From NCBI GenBank assembly GCA_002633005.1, contig NMRA01000013.1, forward strand, positions 2,341 through 41,594: a stretch of 39,254 bases of DNA, given 5' to 3'. Of this stretch, positions 21,901 through 33,900 are shown in pieces (positions within the stretch are counted from its first letter, which is position 1; each line of letters starts with the position of its first letter). Below the pieces are notes generated by a model. The model made no database searches, had not been told where the DNA came from, and saw only the letters and a list, made by a program, of their open reading frames with translations. The DNA comes from Phoronis australis (Eukaryota; Phoronida; Phoronidae). The translations under genes were made by a program, and so were the position numbers.

Positions 21901-24900
21901 CCGTCTCTCTTTGTGCATCAGTTTGTAGATTCAGAGAGCGGAAGTTTTGTCCACAACTAATCCATGAACTGCATAATGTATTCTTTTTGATGGGCAAGCA
22001 CGGTACGTCACTCAGTGTCTTCTGAAAGTGCGTTTCTTTTTTTCGCTTTTCAACTCAGCGAGAACAGCCTCCCGTTCAGTAACGCTAGGACCTCGCTAAA
22101 AAGCAAGACTTCGCGAGATTACGTGAGATATTGCCGTGCATTTTAAATGAGAACACGTGACTTTGACTAGGTTTTAGTTAGGTCCTAGCGTAGGTCATAG
22201 CGTCTACTGAACGCACGCCAGGATTGATCTTGTCTACAGGAAACGCGGTGGGTATTGGGGTTTTGCCCGCTGTCCACGTTGGTGAGTAGAAAGTTATCAA
22301 CATTTGCAAGTGATCCTTGGAAGTCTTCACGCTTTTTGCCGATTAAGTGAGGAAGAAGATAAACTCATTTTAATTAAGAGACCTCGTTTCAAACCGGATA
22401 GACCGGAAATACAGCACTCAGAATATTCACCAGACCACCCATTACAAAGAAAGCATAAGGAAAAGAAAAAACAACGGCTCAGCGTGGTTGATCGAGTCCT
22501 TATATCTGCAGAGGTTGAGAAGTACCCACATTCTTTTGAAGACACACGTTCTTACTTATTAACCAAGACGAGACAGTTATCGTACCTCACGTCTTGTGAG
22601 CAACTGGAACTTGTCAAGGAGATATCACAGTACATAGTGACGACTGACGTGTCTGCTGGGTTTATTGGCTGCTGATCAAATACAGTGTGCTAACGGAACG
22701 ATGAGGTGAAAGAGTTGTTGATACCAATTCCCCTTAGAGTCTTAATTTATCCCATAGCTAGATAAGTATATGCATTGTAGCAACCAGTGCCATTATCATC
22801 ATACTTGCTTAAATATCAGGGTAAGGTGGGTATACAACACAAGGATTTGATGACTGCTGTATCACCCTTCGCCGATTCTGTACAAAATGCCAAGAACACC
22901 AATTGAAGCAGCAGATTCAACATTTTCACATCTGTTAACTTGCTACAGCATGTCCTTAGATCCCATATTCAGGCACTGTTGTGGCAGCACAGGGATGCCA
23001 AATCTCTACCCCCTGAGTGAGACATATATAATTCATTTTTCGTGAAATAATTGAGATGATGATGGAGAGTCAAGCGAGCCTTTACAGATAAGCTTGCATA
23101 TGATGCAGAAGTTACTGCTAGGGAAAATGATACACACACTCTCTACAAAAGTGTGAGAAAGATTCAAGGTTGTCTTCGGAACTAACAACAATAACCACTG
23201 AAGCGGCCAGACAACACAGTTGTTACAGATGAAGGGGAGAAAGCACAGAGATGACTGAATTATTTCCACACTCTCCAGAATAGTCCAAACCCCACCAACT
23301 CAGCAGACAAACTAGAAGCCGTAATGAATCTCGACATAAACCCTGATGAGGTAGAAGTCGAAAGTGCCCTATGAAAAATAAACAGTGGAAAGACACGTGA
23401 TGAGAAGAGTATCTGTCCAGACATGCTGAGGACAGGATGTGGAGAGGCAATGTCCTACTTTGTATGAAAATGACGTTATGCTTGAAGAATGGACGAAGGG
23501 TTTCATCGTTAAATTACCCAAAAGGGTGACCTAGGTAACTGCAAGACCTGCAGACCTATAATAGTACAGACAATTCAGCAAAAAGATTCTGAGGAGAATC
23601 TCAGAGTTCAACCATATACACGTCATGAACAATATGTTCTTTTAAAATGAAAATTACTGGACTGACCATATATTTACTGCACATTGTTGAGCACATTGTT
23701 GAGTGCATGTGCGCACGGGGGGAGGGGCTCGGAAGGCTCAAACGAGCACCCCCATTTGGCGAACTGGACAAAAAATGTCTGCCTCAGAGAAACAGAAACA
23801 AAAAATCCGAAAAAAGTAGGAAACGAGACAAAAGTCCACTAAAATGGCAAGAACTACGAAAATTCGGTGATGCACAATTCATAGCTCTGAACGTACCCCG
23901 AGAATCCACTTTCTCAAAAATTCGAGCCCCACATTTTTTAGGCTGGAGGCACGCATGGAGTTGAACTCGGTGGCATATTCACATTTTATAAGTTTTGAGA
24001 AGGAATTGAGTATCAGTTTCTGAGAGCACCTACGGTTGGCTCTACATCAACAGCCACAGATTTTCCTGAAACTTTATGAGAGCTTGGGCTACCCCTAGAT
24101 TTGCACTTATTTACCTTTGATTTTTCTGATACAAGCCTCTCGTTCATTTTTATGCTGATCTGACAAAAATGGCTTTTTCGGTGCTTATTTCTGTAAAAAA
24201 GCTGTCAAATTTGCAAATTGAGACACCTTGAAAGTTTGGAATAACTGTATTTTTTCTGTTAATGCAACTGACCTTAAGATCCAGAAACACGTTTTATATT
24301 TAAGATAGGCATTTTACGTTAGAATTTAAGTAATGAGTTTTTATTGAGAATTTTTGCGAATTTTCAGTTGACTGATTTTGGCCATTTTCAACGAGAATGC
24401 GAGCAAAGAATATAGAATGTGTGAATATGAAAGCAGTTTGTTTTGATAATAAACTTTTTTCTCAGGAAGATGACTGGTGGCCATCCTGGAATTAAAAGTT
24501 GCTCAAACCTAGCTGAATCTGCTTTAATTTTAGATAGATTCAAAATTTTAACGGTGGTTCATTGAGCCTATGATGTTAAGTCGACTACTTTAGAGTTTGA
24601 ATTGAGCTTACTAAGTTTTGTCTTTACCCGACACGTACCTTTACAAAGAACATATGTTTGTGTATAACAGAAGGAGATACAACACCATGATCCAGACTGA
24701 AGTTGTGAAATTCAAAGATGCTCTTTTGGAATCAGGAGAAAATTCATTTAAAACTAATCATTAAAACTATGACCAAAAGACGAAAACCGGTCTTTGAGGT
24801 CAAAAGATGCCAAAAAGGCATCTGAAATTACTTCTAGTGTGGTTCAATCGCTGGTTTTGATGACAAAATCTGCCTATCTCAATTTCAGTCGTGGCCAGAG

Positions 24901-27900
24901 TGATCTCCGAAGAGTTTGTTACCACATGGTATGGTAACCAGAAGTCCTTGGTTACCATTTTAGGGGTGTTAATTCTTCTGCCCATGTGTCTAATGCGAGA
25001 AATCAAAGGATTGAGGTATACCAGGTGAGAACTAAGCGTTTGGTTACGGTTTAATGAAGGTTATGATTTTACAAAGATCAGAAAATGACTATTGCCTTCA
25101 GCTGTTACTTACAATGTAGTGTGAATACACATACACACAGATACAGTATTTCTGGACCCTGTTTCTTCAAAATTGTCTAAAGAAAGACAAAATTTTTGTC
25201 TTGCGCTCCATATAACTACTTAATAACAATTAAATTTCTTTTAAGCATGAGTGCAAAGTCTCTGAGAATATAAACATAACTAGTAGTTACTCAGGTGATT
25301 TCTATTAAGTGTTTCCTTAGTTAAACATTTATTCAGCAATTGTGAAATGGAGTTCGTAAAACCACTTTTCTGTCTTAAGTCTAAAGCCACGTCACTTTCA
25401 TGAAACGAATCCCTGATCTATGAGAATGTGTCTTGATTTCTTTGTTACCAATTAATTATGAGAAAACGGAACTTAGCTATATCCGACACAAACATAAACT
25501 GACTATCGAGCCACAATAGGAGGGAGACCAAGACACATATGAGATTGCATTTGAAAGTCAAATTCCAATGACGAATATATAATGTTGGGAACTATGTTTT
25601 TGCAATTAGTCTGCAGTCTTACAATACAACTACTGTTCGAAAACAAAAAAACTATGCAAAATGGTTTTGATTGGGCAATACCATTCGAAATCGATATCTT
25701 TGCATGAAACCCAAAAATGTGACGCATATTATAAACCGATATCGGATTGCAATTTAAACCTTTAAGAAATATTTGATGAATTTAGCAAACAAGTTCTCTC
25801 AAGCTGCGTATCTTCTAAGCTCTCTCATAACTGTCTAACATTATCAGTTTCGTCCGACTCCCAACAGTTGATTACAGAAATTCAGTTGCACACCATCATC
25901 ATTCTTTGAATTCCAAAATCATACTTTTCATTAAAAATCTCCAGTGCAGTTTTGAATTAGTTTTGAACGCGTTTAGAACGGAGTTTATTCGTTTAAGAAA
26001 CTTTTCTTGTCTGATATTTTGAATGCTTTCGTTCATTAAAGCTTAAATGTGAAGCAAACATTCATATACTCCTTCATAGAGACGATTTCTTGGCCTTCCA
26101 AAAAGATACATTTGCTAATTTTCAACAGGTCGTCCTCCGTTAAGAGAGGCAGAATTGGGTTTTTCCATGCTCCTCTTTGAAAGGCGTCAAACGAAAACAT
26201 TTTTGGGTCAATCATTTTTGATTTTGCAAATAGCCATTTTCTTAAAGTTTCTTTTTTCAAAAATGTGGTGTCTGTTCTCAAAAACTTCATATGGTCTAGC
26301 TCAAATCACCAATAAGCAATTACACGAGCAATGTAACTTGCAGTTTTTGTATTTTGTTTTAAGAGTTGGCAAACTCGCAGTTTTAATTAATAATTTCACT
26401 TCCACATTCAAAATGACTTTAACTTACAGACTTAATACATCCCTGACACTTACTGACATCCGTATGTGTTAAATTTTAAATTGTGTTGCTTCGTAAAATT
26501 AAAGTGATCAATGGATGTCTGAGAAATAAACTTCAAACGATCGTTTTGGCACTACCGTGAAATAATGGATAAAGACGTTTGAAGACTCGCAGTAATCACA
26601 TGCCACTATTGGTCAAATTTCACAGAAAATGGTCCAGTTTTACCAGAAAACAAACAAATCGTCCGTTTGTATACAGCTACACTATGAAACCTTTTCCTTA
26701 AAATTTCAGTGTATCCTTGAGCAAAGACCAATACAGCTACCTGGTTGATTGTTCATACTGATACAGGATCTTTGTGTAGTTGTGTGACAATTGCCTAATT
26801 GTGGGTTTTGCTTATGGGCTACCCCGGGTTCTTTAGAGTCAGCTACCACGACAGGTCAGGGAGACGACTGCAAGGTTGCATTCCAGGGGCGGATCCAGGA
26901 TTTTGAGTTAGGGGGGCCAGGGCACATGAATAACCAGAATTTCGGCAGATGCGCCGCGCGCCCAGCCCTAAAATGTAGGGATGCAGGGTTCTCGAACTTT
27001 TGGGTTTGCGAACCTTTTGACGAAAAAAAAGAAAAAAACGGCAAACGGGGTTTGTTCAGGGCCTATGCATTGTTTCTTCACCCCCCGAGCCCTTCTGGTT
27101 GCGCGCATGNCCCCCCCCCCCCCCCCCCTAAATCCGCCACTGCATTACTTGCTATTTCCCTTGGCGAGGGAAGAGAGATCGCGTGATTTCGCAAGACGAT
27201 ATATGCGAAATGCGTATTCATACCAGTTTTACTACCCGAGGGGGTCTTGGGTCTTCGGAATGTGCCCTTTTAAATGCTTTGTTCAAATACACAACCACAA
27301 GATCGCCACATCCTGAAGTTTGCAACAACACTTTGGTTGTTATTATACCACATAGGCACTGCACATGATAGGACTAGAGCAATGAACCAGTTGGATTGCG
27401 TTTCCAAATAACAAAGTGTCTGAACCTACAACAGTATTTTCGCGTACTCATGCCTGTCTACTTCTAGCGGCAACGGAACGAAGATGAAGCTTATTTTCCC
27501 GTCGCCACCCAGCATCCACAAGCCAGCCCTGAAACTCTCACACTGAGACTGTTCCTGTCCAAAACTGGTTTGGTGAAATGGTGTGAGCCTTTCCATAGGA
27601 CATGTAAAACTCCAATTTTCTGTTTGTAATCATTTTTATGTGATTTTTCCTCCAGCTATCTGGGCTTTGCTGCAACAACCTTCATCACATCTCTTGTGGT
27701 TGTCAAGTACTTCCTGCGGTCAACAGACGCCGCTTGCTTCAACAACAACGCTACGTGGATAGACAGTTTATTTATCGCCCCTGGTGTGTCGGCCTCGTAT
27801 ATGGTAAGGTTAGGGTTGTTTAGGGGCTAGTTAGGGCCCAGTGGCGGATTTAGAGGGGGCACATGGCCCCCCTAAAACTCCCAGATTCCATTTGGCAGTT

Positions 27901-30900
27901 CAGGTTTGCAAAATTCTGACGGGCAAAATCCTGGCTAATACTCTGCCCTGCCCCCCCAACTAAAAATCCTACAATGAAGTGCATCTATTAGGGGAGCCTA
28001 TTTCTGTTTACTTACCCAATGCAATTGCTAAATGTTTTGCCGAGTTTGAAGTGCTATGCCTAAGGGTCGGCGTCCTGCACGATACGATCTGCCGAGAGGC
28101 CTCACGATTTTTTATCGCCGACAAATTGTCGTGTAAGTTTAACCAGCACACGGTACTATTTTTGAGGTGACTGAGGTGCTTTTTAGCGGCTTCGTGAGCA
28201 ATTATCAAAATAATTAGCATTTTGGATTTGAAACTAACACATGGCATAGCGAAATTTTCTGCAGACAAGCCAAATTGCACATTCTGAACATATCAGTTAA
28301 AGAACACAAAGTCAAACTGTGTATCAACACTGTAGCCGATGTTTTTTAATTTATGTATTCGTGTATAATTGTATATAGACTTCTTTGTATTTTTTAACCC
28401 AGATCTAATGCCTCTTGGCACTTTCTGGGTTATGTACAGTATATTCATTGTATTCTGAAAATTTCGTAATAAACATTAAAAAATCATCAAGTATCAACCC
28501 AAGTTACTTAAATGTGGAAGAAATACAGCCAGGAACTCCACTGAATTTTCGGCACACATGAAGCAGACTGTGAACTGGGGACTGGAACGATGCCTCAACG
28601 AATGAGATCGTCTGCCATCATGCCATGTTAACCTAATGACGCAATATTAGTGACCCGATTGCCAACCAATGAGAAAAATGAATGTATGTACTTTAGGAGT
28701 TCACAATTAGGTCAGGTATGCAAATAGAGAAGAAATAAGAGAACAATGAGTATGGATAGCAGCGTAACTAATGGAAACGCAAGACCACCAGCCAAACTGC
28801 GCGCAAGTAGTTTTGTCAATCATAATAATTCCAGGCAACCTTGTTGCAGGAACCGAAGGGGCCTAACAACATAACCATTTTTTTCGAAATACCACTCAGT
28901 GTTCTGTTTAGACTCCCTCATGCAGCTGTTTTGAAAATACCGAGCATATGTCACTGAATTTTCAAGAACGCACGTGAATGTAAGCTTACACCCGCCGCTA
29001 TCACCGAATTTCAAGAGGTGTTAGTGTTCATCCTGTAGAGAACGATAACTGAACAGGCGACTGGCATAGCCACAGGGTGGGGAGCATGCACAGTCAAGAA
29101 AAGAAGGACATGACAAAACATGCAGACATTTATTAATTACCAGTGCTGGATTTTCCCTTTGGGTACGGCTTGCCAGGATGTTTTTTGGAGAGTATGATAA
29201 GTTTTAGAAAATATCGCTTTACGCACCTTCCTAATCTCACTAGTAAACAGTCCCTTATTCGTACTCGTTTCGAAAGGGTTCGATAAAAAGGTTATGGACA
29301 TGTTTTCCTGATCAGAATTAGAATATTTGATGACTTTTCATTAAGTAAGACATTCGCTTCCAGACGGGGTCCTCTCTTGGAGGACGGACCAAGGCAATTA
29401 CCCCTGCTCTGTCAACTTTTCACGAAGAAACGTATTAGAAAATCAAATTCGTTAAGAAAATTACAGAAGTTGTACATGCGAAGCAAAGCATCATCAATAC
29501 AAGCGCCTTACACAGACTGTGTTAATAATGAAAAGACTATTTCTTAAACACCTAGGTTTATTGGTTGATGACGACTTAGCTCTACACCTCATTACAGGGA
29601 TTTTGTTGTACAGTAAACACACTAAAATTGTCGCTAGAAATCTCCACTCCACTTATTTTGATGTATCCTAGAAATCTTTTCCCTACCGCACATCAATTAC
29701 TATGACGTTACAGTAGTTATCAATGTTCTGTTGTTAAGTTAATTCAACCGTTTGGAAAACAAACTCACTGTAAAGCTACATAAGCGATTTTTGCCCAAAT
29801 AAATCTTCCAAACACATCACATAAATGATCACGTTCAGAGTTGTACATGTATTCTGTTTCTAGTGCCACTATTTGATAATGGCTGTCTTCGGTGCAATGA
29901 TTGAGCGAAATACAAAGGGATACGCAAAGACCAGTGTTGCTACAATACTCATCTGCACCGTGTTCAACACGCTCATGCCCGTCTTTGGTTACCTAACATT
30001 TGGAAACGCCATCAGCAAGGACGTGATTTTGTCATACTTACCTACGGCGGATATCTACATCACCTATTTTGCCTTGGCACTGAAATGCTTCCTGTCGATC
30101 CCGGTAATATTCTTTTGTGTCAGGTACGAAGTTTTAAGGTACTGAATCTGCACACAAGAACTCCATTCATCTGTACTCACTACAAATTAAACAAAAACAC
30201 TCCAAAAAACACAACAATGCTTATAATTATGATAAAAAATACAGCTTTCTAGTTGTTGTTAAGAACGAAGTTACGTTTCTTAAGTTGTTATGGTCCTGGG
30301 GCCTGTGTCTCAAAAAGTCTATTTTGAGCGAAATCACAAATGTGACTACGAAAAACCAAAAGTATTTGTCTTTTGCTTCGTTTGAAACGTTTTGTCTTTT
30401 GATTTTGAGTTGAATGTAGAATTTCTATGATATTAAGTCTAAGCCTGGTTATTGTGAAACAGGCTAACCCATCTGGACATCGATTTTAAGCCGACAACAA
30501 AAATAAAAAGGCCAATAGACCCTTTGAGAAACAGATCTTTACATGNCCCCCAATTTGGCGAATTGGACAAAAAGGTCCGCCTCAGTGAAACAAAAAGTCA
30601 GAGTAAACGAAATGCACAATTCGTAGGCCTGAACCTAGTGGCCCCGTTTTTGTTAGCCCCCGTTGATTTCTTTTACTGAAAGGTCCGTACAACGAAAGAT
30701 TCGAGCTCACCTATGCTTTAGGCTGCCGGGGTGCGCGCATGCTTTTGGAACAGTCTCATGAAAATTGGCTCACGACCTTTAAATCAGAAATTTGGTCTCA
30801 TGCCCCACATTATTTGTAAGTAAAGTTCCCAGATTCTTAGTACATACCGTAATTGCTTGTTACTGAAATAACTTGTCTTTTTGTATAAAATATTACTTTA

Positions 30901-33900
30901 CTGTGATGTGCTAGTATATACATGTATGGCTAAATCGTTACTCAGAAATTGTAGAAGTGGAAATGTAAGACCACAATTCTAACTTAGGTCTCAAGGACTT
31001 TTGAGACCCTATTTACAAAATTGGCAATTTTTGTAATACTCCATGTAGTAGCTACCACGTAGTAACTATCTCTTTCATGGAGTCTCAAGTCTCGAGCCCA
31101 TCCCAGTATACTGAGAGACAATTAAACCAGCAGCAAATTCAATTTGTGGTTATTAAACGAATAAGTCGTCTCATCTTGTTCCTGATTAGGGTTGAAAGTG
31201 ATTTATGGGCAGGTGAACAACTTGCAACTCGTTATTGCTTGAGAATACATTCAATAACTTGCCTTCATGTCAATGCTGCTCACGATCTCAAGCGCTACCA
31301 AGCTATCAGTCCATCCCCAGCTAATTAAGTATGGCCGAAGCTCTCCAGCAACAACCGGTGTACACTGTATTCTAAACCAGGCAGTTGCATGAGTATCAGT
31401 ACAATCCCCGGAGGGAAATATAACTGCTCAACCAATATATGCTATCAAAAATAATAATCAAATACCAAGAGACACATGATACTCAACTGCTGCCCATGAC
31501 CGTCTTGGGGATGGCACTTAAAATCATTATAAAGGAACAAGTTATATTGCCAATTTTATAACTGTAAGTGATCTAAATCAAATGTTAGTGAATATGACGG
31601 ACAGGGAAAGGCATGCGTATAATCCACGGGCGTTTCTTTGATTTTAGAAGTGCGCTCCAGGACTTGTGGTTAGCTGTCTGGAGCGTGACACCTAGCGAGG
31701 CGGTACATGGAGAGCGGAAGCGCCGCACTTGTGTCGGAGTGACTGGATTTATAATAATTTGGGGTATTTACATAGCTGTACCAGATATAGTGTCTGCCAT
31801 AGCGTATGCTGGAGGTTTGGGATTCTTGTATTCTTGCGTTTTTCCAGGTAAGTTGATAGTCATACTTTAAAGTGCGAACCAACAGCCAGCCCCTCAATAT
31901 TCTGAATCTGCCATCGCCTTTAAAAGGGCGCGATTCCGACTGTCCATTTCTCCAAGGTACTTTAGTGGGTAAGAACGTCACAGTATTAAACTAATGTACC
32001 TAACAAAAGTTCTTGTAAAATTCAGATAGAACTTACACCCTCTTTTTCCATACATTACACATTCGGAGTAGCATTGAATGTACATGTACATGTACATGTA
32101 CGATGTGTGCAACAGTAAATGTACATGTGAGACGACCTTCGCTATCGTCAGTACCGGGAACTGGATCTTTCTGATGCCCTCATTTCTTGCTTTCCGTTGG
32201 AGAAAAATAAATCTAGAGGGTGCAAGCGTGTTTTCTTCAAAAACTGCAAGCAGTTACGTAGTTGGATCTGGGAGATGTACACTAGGAATTGCTCTCGAAA
32301 GCGAAGCAAATCATTCCATTTTGATTCAATGTGATCAAACCAACACGAAATTTATACATGTAATCTGTAGAACGCTTGGACTGAAATATTTGTATATAGT
32401 GCATTTGATTGGCAATCACTTTGTTTTGCAATATGGACGCTTAAAATAAACCCAATTGTTGTCCTCGGGAACAAAAAGTTACCGGTACTTAAAGAAATGA
32501 CTATTGCCTAAGGTGTTTATCGGAAATCTCCGATGATAACAAAGCAACGTAAACCAGGAGCTTGTGAGAATTTCGCCCAGGCGGAATGACCAGAAATCCG
32601 GTTTCTATACATGTACATGTAACTTGCTTACGATTTACGCTTAAGAGAAAGCAATTTTGATGATTTGTTGCGTACTAGCATAATCTCGTGAAAGGAGGTC
32701 TTTATTAATCAGAGGGTTCAAAACTAACACCTACGATTGTTCCACATATTTAGCTGCAAAATAACGGAAAGTGCACAGTCGCATTATTTCGTATCAGACG
32801 ATTTTTAGCTAGACATTGGTTATTAATTATATGTTGGTTGCCAATGTCAAAGTAAAGACTTAGTCGCTGTGATTCCAGTGAAGACAAGTTTTAGTTGTCG
32901 ACCTATACAACACGCCGCGGCCGCAACTCAGTGATCTTAGGTCAGGTCTCACACACTGGGGACTCGTCCCCGTGTTTCAGTTACTGGCTACACACGAAAT
33001 TATCGCAGTGTTTTTACCTGATACCTTATACCAAAAATTCCTTGAAGTGTAAGCCAATTGGTTAGGGTATGCAACTCAACTGGAGTGGCTGAGCTAGCCA
33101 GACGAGATCCCAGCCTCGTCTCCAAGCCCCAAAGTGGCGCTGATCAGCTTAGCATTTGAGGCTTGGTTATGGGAAATGAAATGTGTCAGAATTCTGACAC
33201 ACTTTTAAGGAAATCGCCGGAATATCACAAGTAATATGAAGTTATATCAATTTTGAATTTTTTGCAGACAAAAAACAAACGGTATATTTCAGCAATTTAG
33301 TTATAAATTATTGCAAAAATGACGTATTTTGATTCGAATACAGAATAATATTAATTAAAATGAATGGAAAATAAGAACCCCAACAACCTCTATTTCAAAT
33401 AAACAAAGCAATGCCTTCTGCTTCATGAGTGGCAGCAACAACGTCTGTGGAAATAATTAAAATTTGCCTTTGTTTTAATGACGTCAACGCAGCATTCCAC
33501 AGAAGATTTTTCCCATAACCAAGCCTCAAATGGCTGAACCGATTAACGCCATCTTGAGGCTTGTGGACGAGATCCTCGTATTCTTCAGTCGAGCCTCGTG
33601 TTGGCATTGAGATGTGGACCATGCATAAAAATTGAATTTGTCATGAAAAGCACAGAATATGTTCATGCGAAGCACAGCAGCATCAAGACATGCAGTGAGA
33701 CTCTTAAAAACATAAAAAATTAGGTGCCTAAGGTGGCACTGAATAGTTAGGCTGCGGCCGCGGCCAATTTGTAGTCCCAGAACATCAAAATTTTGGGGAA
33801 GGCCAAGTTTGGGAGCATTTTGTAGGTAGGCATTGAATGTGGTTTGTTTGTATTTATGAACATGCTGAGAATGAAAAAAGGCCACTTTCTCGGCTGTAGC

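Larger units (their letters stand above)
20229..24888 (+). other. Intron 3 of the transporter gene (4.7 kb)
   Basis: It contains the second arm of the inverted repeat (22074-22171), a cryptic 42-nt exon-like segment (22240-22281), a 123-codon frame of unknown value (22304-22675), a LINE RT fragment (23050-23640) and a dispersed repeat copy (23714-23960). Nothing recognisable in 20229-22070. Confidence 0.75.
27804..29863 (+). other. Intron 5 of the transporter gene (2.1 kb)
   Basis: It carries a MITE copy at its 5' end (27839-27970) and a sequence resembling a 3' UTR or retroelement tail at 28340-28480. Nothing recognisable in 28490-29863. Confidence 0.7.

Noticed and set aside
23340-23372. 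CTGATGA followed by GAAA, resembling a hammerhead ribozyme core
   Set aside because: The would-be stem II hardly pairs, and the sequence falls inside a recognisable LINE reading frame (NPDEVEVESAL).
25157-25413. MITE of the same type as 17411-17669
   Set aside because: End similarity (GGACCCTGTTTC against GGGATTCGTTTC) is too weak to call. 30296-30467 was left out for the same reason.
26791-27316. Frames of 131 and 111 codons rich in Pro
   Set aside because: They read through the MITE copy B and its poly-C tract, including an undetermined base.
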